NCBI GenBank assembly: GCA_032433765.1 | Contig: JAVIAB010000059.1 | Coordinates: forward strand, 54,742,603 to 54,806,602 | Direction of reading: 5' to 3' | Source of the DNA: Megaustenia siamemsis | Taxonomy: Eukaryota; Mollusca; Gastropoda; Stylommatophora; Ariophantidae | Length of the DNA: 64,000 bases | Shown: positions 23,776-34,564 of the stretch, piece by piece | How the letters are laid out: every line of letters begins with the position of its first letter | How positions within the stretch are numbered: the stretch's first letter is position 1 | Translations under genes and position numbers: made by a program | Notes under the pieces: model-generated | What the model was told of the DNA's origin: nothing | Databases searched by the model: none | The model's input: the letters and a program-made list of their open reading frames with translations, nothing else

Positions 23776-24440
23776 TAATCATCGTCAAGTACCATGGCTG
23801 CTGGCGTAGGTGATCATGTCTCTCCACAATGTTCGATTTTGATAGTTATTTACGATTTCTTTTGTTGATCTTCTGCAAGCCAATCTCTTAATTTGCCTGG
23901 TATCTTTTCATATTGCTTCCCTCTATCTCTTCGTCAATTTTCAAGTAAAAAAGTAAAGTACCCCCGTCACGCCAAGTGGCGTAAAGGGAATATAGTGTTA
24001 GTGACCATAAATTTTACAGACCTTCGGCACATGATTTTTGGGGTAATGTGGTCGGTATTACGCCCGTGTCGCTTCACTTTGCCAGAAAAAAATCCGGTAC
24101 CCATTAAAGGTTGGGTGAACCCGGAAGCCGTCGGTTGGGATCAAACCCTACCCCTTGTCCTTTGTAGTCCAGTTCACTAACCACTGAGCTATTGCGGCCT
24201 CCTCAAATTTCAAAGTTGTCAGAATATATTCCAACTGTTCTCTTCTCATTACGTGGCCAAAAAATAAATTATTCTTTCTTCCTAATATCAGAAATTAGCT
24301 CTCCATTTGCTTTGACCTCTTTCAGAACATTTTCATTACACTTCTTAGCTGTCCATGATATTCTCAATATTCTTATGTAAAAAGACATTTTTACAGCCTG
24401 TAGTGATTTTCTTGTCTGTTGTTCTATTGTCCATGATTCA
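23775..24440 (-). mobile_element. LINE family B 3' fragment, split by a SINE
   Basis: Minus-strand LINE B (23775-23944, resuming at 24203-24440) with the tgatgatga-type tail at the left and SWTIEQQTRKS, RISWTAKKCNENVLKE blocks on the right. The S1 SINE at 23945-24202 interrupts it. Confidence 0.8.
23945..24202 (-). mobile_element. S1 SINE inserted in LINE B
   Basis: Reverse S1 copy with complete tRNA-like head (box A and box B complements at the right end). It is flanked by an 11-bp duplication with one mismatch, tcaattttcaa at 23934-23944 and tcaaatttcaa at 24203-24213. Confidence 0.9.
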
Positions 24441-24469
24441 CATGAAAACAAATACAGATCTGAAATCTC

Positions 24470-24523
24470 AAAATGGCAGAAGAGGAAAAAGAATCCTGGC
24501 CATTGTTCCTCTTCTGCCATTTT
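24470..24523. repeat. 18-bp perfect inverted repeat, 18-nt loop
   Basis: The arms aaaatggcagaagaggaa (24470-24487) and its exact complement (24506-24523) would form a strong hairpin. It lies at the edge of the R5 repeat. Confidence 0.85.
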
Positions 24524-24701
24524 GTGATTTGTAATTTCCGATTAGCATTTGCTTTTTGTGTTTGTCTTTGTATTAATATCTGTTGTTTTGCCCCTGGCAA
24601 AGGGCTTTTTTGCCGAAGACGAGTTTGTCTCATCTCTCTACTAATTAGCTGATTTATACCATTTTATGTTTATTTTAGCTGTTCTCTACAGCTCTACTAG
24701 C

Positions 24702-24995
24702 GGGGGGGGGGGGGGGGGGGGGGGGGGAGAGAGTAAAGTGTCCCCGTCTCGGCAAATGGTGTATAGGGAATATGGTGTTAGTGACCATCAATTTTACAGA
24801 CCTTCGGTACATGATTTTTGGGGTAACGTGGTCGGTATTACGCCCGTGCCGCTTTAACTTCCAAGAAAAAAAAAATCCAGTACCCATTAAAGGCTGGGTG
24901 AACTGGAGCCGTCGGTAGGGATCGAACCCTACCTCTTGTCCTTTGTGGTCCAGTTCACTAACCACTGAGCTATCGCTGCTTCCCTCTCCTGGCGG
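24702..24995 (-). mobile_element. S1 SINE with poly-G flank
   Basis: Reverse S1 copy, with tRNA-like head complement at about 24915-24990. Its 3' side abuts a G run of about 25 bases (24702-24727). No clear target duplication. Confidence 0.8.
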
Positions 24996-25080
24996 TGCAG
25001 CATAATAATGAACATATATATTTGTGCTTATCTTAATTAAACAAACATTCCAGAATTGGCAAAGCCATCTCCACACTTAC

Positions 25081-25277
25081 GGTCAGAAAGACTTCACATG
25101 TGGAAGCCGCGGATATGGTGGCTACGACCCCATTAGGGTTAGAAGAGACGTTCATACACTGACGGGAGACGTTGTTGACCAGGAAGATGTTGTTGACTGT
25201 GATCAGAGGAAACTTGGAGAAGTTGGCCACTATGACGTCACTGCTACAGTTGACATCTGGAGCTATGGCCGTCTTTC
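25081..25277 (-). CDS. SRCR-ZP gene, exon with start of ZP-N
   Basis: A 197-bp exon between gtgttgcag and ACC|GTAAGT, phase 1 to phase 0, both matching. It opens the ZP domain: VNCSSDVIVANFSKF (first ZP-N Cys), NNVSRQCMNV (second) and AASTCEVFL (third). The fourth comes in the exon at 12184-12289, giving the standard four-cysteine ZP-N module. It follows directly on the second SRCR domain. Confidence 0.9.
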
Positions 25278-25384
25278 CTGCAACACATGACACTTTCAAT
25301 TAGCTGAACACTTGTGTTACAAACATGAAAGATGTTGAAATATAGCATTTCTATGTATCAAACAGCACGCACACACAGTTATGA

Positions 25385-25915
25385 GGACGTGAACTTCGGT
25401 GTATGGTGGATAAGCGACAGGAACCATTGAAGGCTATGCATAAAAGAACTAGAATTTGTTAAATTATTTGACGCTCAAATTGTATACAAGAGACTTTTGG
25501 TCAATATGGCGGAAAGGCGGCAGGTACCGTTAAAGGTTGTGTCTGAAAAGTGTTCATTGTTGCAGTTCCCTCATATCCAAAGTCCGGCTTGTTGCAGGAG
25601 CTACTGAGTTAAATGCTCTGTGCACACCGTGAGCTGTGTGTTTCATCCGTTTTGATCATGTTTCGATATTAAAATTGTTTACGATGAATGATGATATCGT
25701 ATGACAGGGAGCAGTTGGCTGTGTTTACTTTCTGTGCGGTTTCGCCTTATGTCTTTTGGCGTGTGCTGAGACTGCTACGATGGTGACTACAGTTGCCTTT
25801 CTTTGTTTGGGAGATGAGATATTAATTCGGATGATTACGCTGGCACGGGCGGTTGAGCAATTATGGGGATTTTAATTCGTTTGCAGTGATACCGGGGCCT
25901 TCCATAACCAAATAA
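25385..25915 (+). mobile_element. dispersed repeat R3, with an extra 5' fragment
   Basis: A full R3 copy at about 25495-25915, matching 40615-41060. It is preceded at 25385-25440 by a second fragment of its 5' end. Confidence 0.7.
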
Positions 25916-25959
25916 CCACATTTCTATGTATGATAAGATATGATGTGATTTTGCGAGAT

Positions 25960-26135
25960 GACAGCGCTTCTTCTCTTTCCTTCCTCATTTGCTTTTCAAA
26001 GGACTTTGTCTTTCGTTCTTCTGTTTGCCTCTGCTGCTGTTATGTTTCCTAGCCTAGTGTTTCTAATATTCCGTCAATCCATCTTTTTTCGTGGTCGGCC
26101 CTTGTGTCTGCTGTTCTCGTAAGGTTTATTGAAGG
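25960..26135 (-). mobile_element. LINE family C 3' fragment, reverse
   Basis: Minus-strand match to the C family 3' end at 28380-28570 (TWIDGILESLG-like block). Degraded. Confidence 0.6.
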
Positions 26136-26555
26136 CTCGTTGAGTTATGCCATAGTACGATATGATATAATATCATAAAGACAACTGTGACGCGATTCTT
26201 TTTAAGCAATTCCATTGTCCGGACACCAACAGTTTGTGTCTGTTTGTTAATTGTTGAGAGATTCCAAGAAATGAAGTATCGGTGTGGGATAGGGAGGCGG
26301 GGTTTGGTCACAGTCATCATGACATGTTTGGTCGCCTGCAAGCAGCGCTACCTTATTCGCTTGTAATCTCTTACCGTTATTTCTATGATCGATTATACTT
26401 TGGCTATTCTTACTCTCACGGGAGGATGTACTCTAGATGTACGACGTCGGTCTCTGGACAGATCGGACTAGGGTTCAAAGCTCATCATAGCCAGTATTGA
26501 TTTTCTTTACACAAAAAAATATGAAACAATTAATACATGGTTTCGTTGTGACGTC
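26136..26555. other. intronic interval without recognised gene
   Basis: No supported gene. A tRNA-box-B-like gggttcaaagctc at about 26470 hints at another old SINE. Confidence 0.5.
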
Positions 26556-26559
26556 ACAC

Positions 26560-27265
26560 TCACCTAATCTCTTGAGTGAGATCCGGTGTGTAGGCCTCTC
26601 GAGTAAAGATAGGAGGTCCCGTGAACCTCGAGCACGTTAAAGAACACTTGGGATTTACAATCGAAAGACTAGGCCATACGTTTGGCTGCTGTCTGGGCTA
26701 AAGTGTCGGGAAAAAACCTACCAGTTTTTGTGTGAAGTACACACGGCGACCACCCCTGGTTTCAGCAGCGAGGCCCGGCTTGAAACGTCAATTGCTCATG
26801 TACGGAAAAAATATGAGTACCTCCGAAGTTGGAGTTATCTGCCTGTGCGGCGAGGGACCAGTGTGCACATGGCTGCCAGGGAAAAACGGATTAACACGCA
26901 AAATTCAGTTATAGTCTCTAGGGACTTCGTCAGAGGTAGCGGGCTAACGCAAAAAAAAAGTATTCAGCCCTACCGGCAGATACTTGTCTTAATAGGAAAA
27001 TACAGATGCACAATTTATTTCTGAGTTATGATCGTAACCTTATGCTATAATCATGAGAACACCTGCGTGAAAGACATCGCTAATGATAGTATTTTTTTTA
27101 GGTAGCTGAATTGGCCGTGTTCCCTAGCGTTTGGCTTCTCGTGGCAAGGCGCTGTGCCAAGGAGCACTGGATCGATCCTGCTTCGGGCCATATATTGTTC
27201 TTTGTTTTTTTCTGCTGTTGATTATTTGTCGTTTTTTTCCGAGTGCTTTTAAACATACCACCTCC
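26560..27265 (+). mobile_element. SINE-like family F2, long copy
   Basis: The 26943-27265 part matches F2 at 35289-35764 (cagatacttgtcttaatagg, ttggcttctcgtggcaaggc, tcgatcctgcttcgggcc, T-rich tail). The upstream 26560-26720 segment contains gagcacgttaaagaacactt, a string resembling core domains seen in several invertebrate SINEs. It may be a separate element. Confidence 0.65.
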
Positions 27266-27698
27266 TCCTATGTGACCCGCTACAAGAAATTGCATGTCAA
27301 GTTATACGTTGCTAGGAAAGCTGCATGCGTGGTATAAAAAAGATTGGCCAATCAGCATAGAACAGATGTCCTCAGTCGTTTCACGTTGCGAAATTAGCTG
27401 CAGAGGAAATCCATGCACTTATGAACGGTGTGTAGTGACTATGATCTGATGATTAACAACCTTAGAAGGCCATGTAGTGAATATTATATCTTTGAACAGT
27501 TTTATAGATTGAGTTATGTGGTTTCATGTGCTCTTTCGACATGCCTTTTATCCAAATATTGTTGAAATACGTCAAATTGTAAAGGCGAGAAAGACGGATC
27601 AGACTACGGTTTTGACGGCCAAACACTTTCAACAATCATTATTTGTATCTGGAATCTGGAATAATCAGCCAAAACGAACAGCGTTTAAGCTAATGTCG

Positions 27699-27985
27699 AC
27701 AATCAATAATTTTATCTGCGACAATCAATAATTTTATCTGTGATTATCAATATTGTTATCTGTGATGATAAATATTGTTATCTGTGACGATCTATATTAT
27801 TATCTGTGATGATCAATATTTTTATCTGTGACGATCTATATTGTTATCTGTACCGATCTATATTGTTATCTGTACCGATCTATATTGTTATCTGTACCGA
27901 TCTATATTATTATCTGTGATGATCTATATTGTTATCTGTGATGATCTATATTGTTATCTGTGCCGATCTATATTGTTATCTGTGA
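27699..27985. repeat. 22-bp minisatellite, about 13 copies
   Basis: The unit is gatctatattgttatctgtg + ac/at. The array ends about 12 bp from the 5' splice site of the exon at 27998-28197. Confidence 0.95.
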
Positions 27986-27997
27986 TCTGGAACTAAC

Positions 27998-28197
27998 CTG
28001 TGCAGCAGTCTAAGTTACATTGAACTCCAGCGAGGAAGCTGTTTGACCGACACACGGCTGTTTGGTTGACCACTGGGCAGTCCAGCAGGCTGTTTTCGTT
28101 TCCATTGCAGCTGAAACTGTTGAGTATAATATTCCTGTTGGTAGGTACAGGGACCGACTGTGCAATGATGCCTGGTAGAACCCCATTGCCGTTAACG
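27998..28197 (-). CDS. SRCR-ZP gene, second half of SRCR domain 2
   Basis: A 200-bp exon between gtcttccccag and ACAG|GTTAGT, phase 2 to phase 1, joining the exon at 31182-31344 in frame. It encodes RNIILNSFSCNGNENSLLDC, then a Cys-containing stretch and FLAGVQCNLDCC. The pattern (I-L-X-X-F-X-C-X-G-X-E-X-S-L-X-X-C ... G-V-X-C) is the C-terminal half of a scavenger receptor cysteine-rich domain. Together the two exons make one complete SRCR domain. Such domains bind ligands or microbial surfaces in secreted and surface proteins. Confidence 0.92.
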
Positions 28198-28205
28198 CTG
28201 GGGAA

Positions 28206-28585
28206 GACAAATACGTTGATGAACAACAAGAAAATAACCACTACTGAGATGAAATGTGTTAGACGGATGGCAGGAAACAGTCTGAGAGACAAGATCAGAA
28301 ATGAAGAACTGATAAATAAGTTAGGAATAACCCCAACCATAGAATATATAAAGAAACAACAGATAAAATAGTTTGGCCACGTGATAAAACAGAGTGATCA
28401 AAACACAACACAACGAGCCTTCAATAAACGTTGCGAGAACACCAGACCCAAGAGTCGACGAAGAAACACATGGATTGACGGAATATTAGAATCACTAGGA
28501 AACATAACAGCAGCAGAGGCGAACAGAAATGCAATAGACAGCAAAATATATATCCCGCCGACGCTGAAAAGGAAATGAGAAATGA
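28206..28585 (+). mobile_element. LINE family C 3' end
   Basis: Plus-strand fragment with KCVRRMAGNSLRDKIRNEEL and a WIDGILESLGNITAAEANR block, interrupted by a stop near 28369. It begins only about 10 bp upstream of the 3' splice site of the exon at 27998-28197. Confidence 0.75.
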
Positions 28586-28727
28586 AAGAAGAAGAATTAG
28601 TATTATCTAATAGTGCCCCTATCTAAAGAGATGAAACGTTGTGTAATAGTTGGTCACTCAAGAGTGAGTTTGTTATGACCAAGTCATTTTACTCTAGTGG
28701 CAGCCACGCCCACCTACAGACCAGATC

Positions 28728-29290
28728 GTCATCATCACTGAGTGCCGTTTCCGCATTGAAGGGTGCCTACCATGGAGCGCCATTTCGCTCTGTCTTTTGC
28801 TTTGATAGTGCAGGTTGTCCTATGCTGACTTGTCCATCTTTTGATGTTACTCGTCCATGTTAGTCTTGATCTGCCTCTGCCTCTTGTAACCTGTATTTTC
28901 CCTCCAGTATTACTTTTAGTTTCCCGTGTGTTACCGGGGCCTCATTATGAGGGAGGTAAAGAATAGTGACACTGTGACCTTCCAGGCATGTCGTAAGAGG
29001 CGACTAAGGAGGTTGATCGATGGCTTGACAAGCTGTCATTGTAAAAAGTATTGTTATGGAAACAGTGTCATAGATTTTAGAGCAGTGATCTCTGCAAGAC
29101 GTGCCATTTTGGCACGCAAGGTTTCTGTTTTTGAGATTGTGGTTCTGCCCTATGTGCCATCTTCGGCTCGAAAGGACAATAGATAGATTACTTTTAGTAG
29201 TCTGCTATGTCTTTTAAAATGCCCCAAAAATCGCAAATGTGTTTGAATTGTGTTTACAGAACAGATAGCTTAACGTTAATTCTGACGTTA
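28728..29290 (-). mobile_element. LINE family A fragment, split by R4
   Basis: Reverse LINE A at 28728-28920, resuming at 29187-29290. The R4 repeat lies between. Confidence 0.8.
28921..29186 (+). mobile_element. R4 SINE-like retroelement with 12-bp target-site duplication
   Basis: A 266-bp insertion in LINE A bounded by attacttttagt at 28909-28920 and 29187-29198. The 3' tail is a short atag repeat. This copy defines the ends of the R4 family. Confidence 0.9.
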
Positions 29291-29574
29291 GATTTTTGGC
29301 TGCGTCTTATCTTGTCGTGTGATTTGCCTCATTTCGTCTATTGCCCACCTGTGGAATTTATTCCCTCAATTTTGCTGTCAATGTTGAGCTGTGTCATGCT
29401 ACGCTAGCAGACACTTCTTAAAAATGGAGCTTTGTGGACAAGTCGCTTGTCAGACTTTCTTCAGACATCTTTGATACGTGTCCCGTGAACAAACTATTTC
29501 AAGTGAGGCTGCCTTAACAGGACAAACCGGATGTTTATGTGTGCTGCTACAGAAGAATAAAAACATAATATATC

Positions 29575-29920
29575 ATCATCATCATGTGCCATACCGGTTG
29601 GTGTGGGTGATCATGTCCCTCCACAATCTTCTATCTACAGTGCATCGTAACATAATATCATCATCATCATCAAGTACCGGGCCTAGTGGCGTAGGTGATC
29701 ATGTCTCTCCTCAACATTCGACCTCGGCAGCTATTTATCATTTCTGTTGTTGACCTTCTACCAAGCCATTCTCTTAAGCTGTCTGTTATTTTTTTCTCTT
29801 TGCTTCCCTCTATCTCTTCGTCCCTCAATTTTTCCAGTTGTTACAATATATTCAAGTTGTTCTCTTCTCATTACATGGCTAAAAAATGATGATTGTCTCT
29901 TCCTAACATTGGAAATTAAG
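29575..29920 (-). mobile_element. LINE family B 3' fragment(s), reverse
   Basis: Two adjoining B-family 3' tails (atcatcatcatca runs at about 29575 and 29656). The second continues through the TTGKIEGRRDRGKQREK-like block. Broken frames. Confidence 0.75.
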
Positions 29921-30254
29921 CATAATATAATAGAACAAAAAAAAAGAACAGAACTGAAAATATCATAATGATGCAGAATAGAACAGAACATACGAGCAAT
30001 GTGTTATTGAAACTCCGATAAATTTGTTTTTGCTCTTGTAGTAATAATTTAACAGAGTAATATTGTAATAGCACACCATAATAGTACAGGGAGGTGTCTT
30101 ATACATAACTGTTTCCTGGCCGCTTAGAGAAAATCCAGTCTTTTTCAGTTAGGGCGAGGGTTACAGACGCACGCAACCAACATTCTGGCTGGTTTAATTC
30201 GATATCCCTTGAAAAAAGAGTAAATGTTCTACAGAGACAGCTTGTTTAAAAAAA

Positions 30255-31130
30255 TAGAATATATTCTATATATTGCCTTTGCCTTGCAAAGATAGTTTGT
30301 TAAAAATAAAACCAGAATGAAATATTCTACAAAAATAGTTTGTTTAAAATAAAAACCAGAATGAAATATTCTACAAAAATAGTTTGTTAAAAATAAAACC
30401 AGAATGAAATATTCTACAAAAATAGTTTGTTTAAAATAAAAACCAGAATGAAATATTCTACAAAAATAGTTTGTTTAAAATAAAAACCAGAATGAAATAT
30501 TCTACAAAAATAGTTTGTTTAAAATAAAAACCAGAATGAAATATTCTACAAAGATAGTTTGTTTAAAAAAAAAACCAGAATGAAATATTCTACAAAGATA
30601 GTTTCTCAAAAAAAAAAAAACCAGAATGAAATATTCTACAAAGATAGTTTGTTAAAAAAACCCAGAATAAAATATTCAAAAAAGATAGTTTGTTAAAAAA
30701 ATCCCAGAATGAAATATTCTACAATGATAGTTTGTTAAAAAAAACCAGAATGAAATATTCTACAATGATAGTTTGTTAAAAAAAAACCAGAATGAAATAT
30801 TCTACAAAGATAGTTTATTTTAAAATCCAGAAAAAATATTCTACAAAATAGTTTAAAATAAAACCAGAATATGTTCTACAAAGATAGTTTGTTAAAAAAA
30901 ACCAGAATGAAATATTCTACAAAAATAGTTTGTTAAAAAAAACCAGAATGAAATATTCTACAAAGATAGTTTGTTAAAAACCAGAATGAAATTCTACAAA
31001 GAAAAAAACCAGAATGAAATATTCTACAAAGATAGTTTGTTGAAAAAAAAAAACCAGAATGAAATATTCTACAAAGATAGATTATTAAAACAAGAAACTA
31101 TAATGAAATATTCTACAAAGACAGCTTGTA
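30255..31130. repeat. about 42-bp degenerate minisatellite, about 20 copies
   Basis: The unit is ccagaatgaaatattctaca + aaaatagtttgtttaaaataaa, with length variation in the A run. It ends about 50 bp from the 5' splice site of the exon at 31182-31344. Of the sequence between 29921 and 30255 I can say only that it is AT-rich. Confidence 0.92.
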
Positions 31131-31181
31131 ACGAACAAAAAGCGAAACCTTGTAGAGAAACAAAGCTGATGGCACACTTAC

Positions 31182-31344
31182 TTGTAGCACAGATTCCTGC
31201 AGACAACTTTGGCAGCTGCTTCGTTCCACGAGTCACTGCATACAAACCCCCACTGGCTATTGATATTGACTTGTACATAGCCGTTACCTATACTGACATT
31301 GATGAGATCACCTCCAAACAGCCTGGTCCGAAGACCTGGTGAGC
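31182..31344 (-). CDS. SRCR-ZP gene, first half of SRCR domain 2
   Basis: A 163-bp exon between ttgttgccgtag and ACAA|GTAAGT, phase 1 to phase 2. It encodes RLFGGDLINVSIGNGYVQV, then QWGFVCSDSWNEAAAKVVC and RNLCY. This is the N-terminal half of an SRCR domain: R-L-X-G-G, G-X-V-X-V, W-G-X-V-C-X-D-X-W, A-X-V-V-C-R-X-L. The second half is the exon at 27998-28197. The exon follows a Thr-rich linker encoded at 35971-36124. Confidence 0.93.
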
Positions 31345-31579
31345 CTACGGCAACAACAATTATAAACCTTCACTTAATGGCGTCTATTTGTAACAGTGTT
31401 TAGAAGAGTAGAGATAGTGAGGTTGGAAAAATAAGGAAAGAAAGAAGAAGTATGATTAACCAGCCATTGCAGTTGGGAAGAAAAACAAGGAAAGATAACG
31501 GTAAAGTACGATATCTTGAATCGGTGTCTTAGCACGCCAGTTTTCACCTATATGTGCTCGGCCACCTAAAAGTGTTTAT

Positions 31580-32285
31580 CATCATCATCAAGTACTGGGC
31601 CTGCTGGCATAGGTGATCATGTCCCTTCACAACTTTCGATCACTACTGATATTTATTATTTATGTTGATGACCTTCTGCCAAGCCATTCTCTTAAACTGT
31701 CAAGTATCTTTTCTCTTTGCTTCCCTCTATTTCTTCGTCCCTCAATTTTCCAAGTTGTCACAATATATTTCAGCTGTTCCCTTCTCATTACATGGCCAAA
31801 AAAATGATGATTGTTTCTTCCTAATATTGTGAATTAGCTCAATTTTTTGTGTTAGCCTCTTTCAGAACGTTTCCATTACTCTTCTTAGTTGTTCATTGGA
31901 TTCTCAACATTCTTTTGTAAAACCACAATTCTACAATCTCCAGTGATTTTCTTATCTGTTGCCCTATTTCTATGAATCACACCCTTATGTTATGGCTCAA
32001 CATAACATTTAAGAACTCTTTCTCTTGTCTCCATAGTCACAAATGTATTGCACAGTATCTTCCTCACTTTTAGAAAGCTGCATTTGCCTGAACTATTCTG
32101 CATCTCACCTCTGTTGTACATCTACCATCTGAAGTTAACATTGTTCTCAGATATTTAAGTTCATTTACCTGTTTTATTATTCTTTCATTTGTCTTCATTG
32201 TGAATTCGGTGATGTCTTTTTCTTTGTTTCTACCATTACTTCTGCCTTTTTGCTAGTATGGCTGTCCTTTATTTTCCTTTATATA
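31580..32285 (-). mobile_element. LINE family B, longer 3' fragment, reverse
   Basis: The longest B fragment here. It runs from the tgatgatgat tail (31580) through the GKIEGR-like and WTIEQQ-like blocks into the upstream region equivalent to 47330-47520 of the plus-strand copy. Frames are broken. Confidence 0.8.
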
Positions 32286-32442
32286 TCTTTTTTAAATGGC
32301 GAATGTAAATATGACCTATATTAGTAGTGTTTACTATCTATAGAATAGAATATCCTTGACTTGCACTGAATTTAATGTTATAATATTTATTACGAATTAG
32401 CTGAAGAATTGAAAAAAGGGTTAATATCACTTGAATTACTAA

Positions 32443-33775
32443 AGGGAGGTCAAAAAGTAATGCACACCAATTTTTTTCTCGGCTAATAATAAAGATAGGA
32501 ATATGAAATTTTCCTCACTTGGAATATGACATGTTCCAATTATGTGTACCAAATTGCACAGCATTTTGATAAATATTACGCAATCTATGAACCGTTAAAA
32601 TGGAGCTTGTCAACAATGTCCGTTACAAACAGCGAATTGTCATAGAATTTCTGGTTGCGGAAAAAGAAACTGTGGCAAACATTCATAAACGACTGTGTGC
32701 AGTGCACAAATGTTCTGCAGTCGATAGGAGCACAGTTAGTTGCTGGGTTCAGAGAATTAAAGCTGCAGAAAGTGTACGAGTGGAGCTGCATGATTTACCG
32801 CGTTCTGGACGTGTTGCCTCGGCTACCAGCACAGACATGTTAAACCGGGCTGATGCCATTATTCGTAAGGATAGGCGTATCACTAGTCAGCAATTGGCAT
32901 TGCAGCTTACAGTCAGCAAGGGAAGTGCAATCGCAATTTTTAAAACTCTCGGATATTCAAAGATTTGCGCTCGATGGGTTCCTCGGTGCCTAACAAATGA
33001 TCACAGAGTTCAAAGGAAAACATTCTGTTCTGAATTGTTGGAGCGTTTCGGTGTTGAAGGAGAAATGTTTTTGTCAAAAATTGTTACCGGTGACGAAACG
33101 TGGGCACATTATTATAAGCCTGAAACAAAAATGCAGTCAATGGAATGGCATCATCCGCAGTCACCAAAAAGAAATAAAATTCAAAACATCTCCATCAGCC
33201 GGAAAGGTGATGATCACTGTCTTCTGGGACATTGATGGTGTGATTCTTGTTGATGTAATGACAAGAGGTGAGACAATCAACTCGACAGCTTACATCAATA
33301 CACTGACAAAACTCAAAAATCGGTTCCACAGAGTTCGGCCTAATAAGCCATCTGCAGATTTGTTGCTTCAACATGACAATCCACGCCCTCACACAAGTCT
33401 GGTAATACGGGAAGCAATCAACAAATTTGGTTGGACTGTACTGTCCCATCCTCCTTACAGCCCTGATCTCGCTCCCTCAGATTTCCATCTGTTTGGACCA
33501 CTCAAAAAATTCCTGCGTGGGACACACTTTGACAATAATGAGTGTGTGATCCGTGCAGTTAAAAAATGGCTACGCGAGCAGGACAAAACTTGGTACAAAC
33601 GAGGCATTCATGACCTAGTTTCGCGTTGGCGTAAGGCAATACGCTTGGACGGAGATTATGTTGACAAATCGGTAGTGTCAAGGGGATGTTCAGCTACAAT
33701 CTGTGAAAATTTCACACATTTTGCCCGAATAGTTTCCGAGAAAAAAATTGGTGTGCATTACTTTTTGACCTCCCT
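32443..33775 (+). mobile_element. mariner transposon with 40-bp terminal inverted repeats
   Basis: A 1,333-bp element whose ends, 32443-32482 and 33736-33775, are perfect 40-bp inverted repeats (beginning agggaggtcaaaaagta). The exact TA duplication is ambiguous by one or two bases. The identical repeats suggest recent insertion, although the transposase frame is shifted once. Confidence 0.95.
32600..33700 (+). pseudogene. mariner transposase, one frameshift
   Basis: The N-terminal part (32600 to about 33180) holds the paired helix-turn-helix region and VTGDETW with the first catalytic Asp. The C-terminal part, shifted by one base, continues with GKVMITVFWDIDGV, LLQHDNPRPH (second Asp) and YSPDLAPSDFHLFG (third Asp). 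There are 34 residues between the second and third, the mariner DD34D signature. The shift falls in the A-rich stretch at about 33165-33182, where a single indel explains it. No other stop is seen to about 33700, so the loss is young. Confidence 0.93.
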
Positions 33776-34560
33776 ACGTATATCCCCTGAAGTTTCGTTC
33801 ATATGTTATGCAACTTTAACATGTTGATCAATCGTTGACATTTATACAAATAATAAAGGACCTTTTTTAATTGTATCCTCTTATAATGTGCGTTAAAAAA
33901 TGTCGAAGTGTCTAAGGCTATCATCAAACTATAATTGTTGTTTTCACAATGGAGGAGATGGAGTAAAAGACTAAGATAAAAATATAATTGTCGTCATGTG
34001 ACAAACGGGATATACGAACCGAGTTTCTACTTCAAAAGTTGATATCATCAATTAATCAAGATCTTTAATTAGAAGCTATATTTGATGGAACTACAATCAG
34101 AACTGAGAACAAATATATGAACATAAATAGCCACGTATGAGAAAATCATCAAATAGCCAACAATTATCTGAAAACTACAAGAAAATAAGAACGAGCTTTG
34201 AATGAAATCACAGAAATCATTAGAAGAATAACACAACAAGTTTGAGATTTGACAGAAAAAAAAACACTTTCTGACAAATAAATCAGTGCTTTCAATGACT
34301 TCCGGTATTAGCGTCATGTATTTTTGTTTTAAAGAAAAAAAAAATATTTAAAAAAATGAAGTAAATTTAAAAGATAAACTGTATTGTTCACGTACGTCCC
34401 TTCCTGTAGTTGGTATATCATGAAGTCCTTGAAAATCTGAGAGCAACACTAAGGTTTGTCAGGATAACAAGAGTTTTGATTCAGTGGACTTATTCTCACC
34501 TCTACAAGAAGATGGGATGACAAAGTTACGGTAAACAGATTTGGCAATAAACAGCGCTAA
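33776..34560. other. intronic interval without recognised gene
   Basis: AT-rich with no supported coding, RNA or repeat feature. Confidence 0.6.
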
Positions 34561-34564
34561 TTGT

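Noticed and set aside
24675..25076. 133-codon minus-strand frame ending in a proline run
   Set aside because: It is the S1 SINE plus a poly-G tract read in the reverse sense.
26728..27024. 98-codon plus-strand frame
   Set aside because: It falls inside the F2 SINE-like element and has no homologous frame in the other F2 copies.
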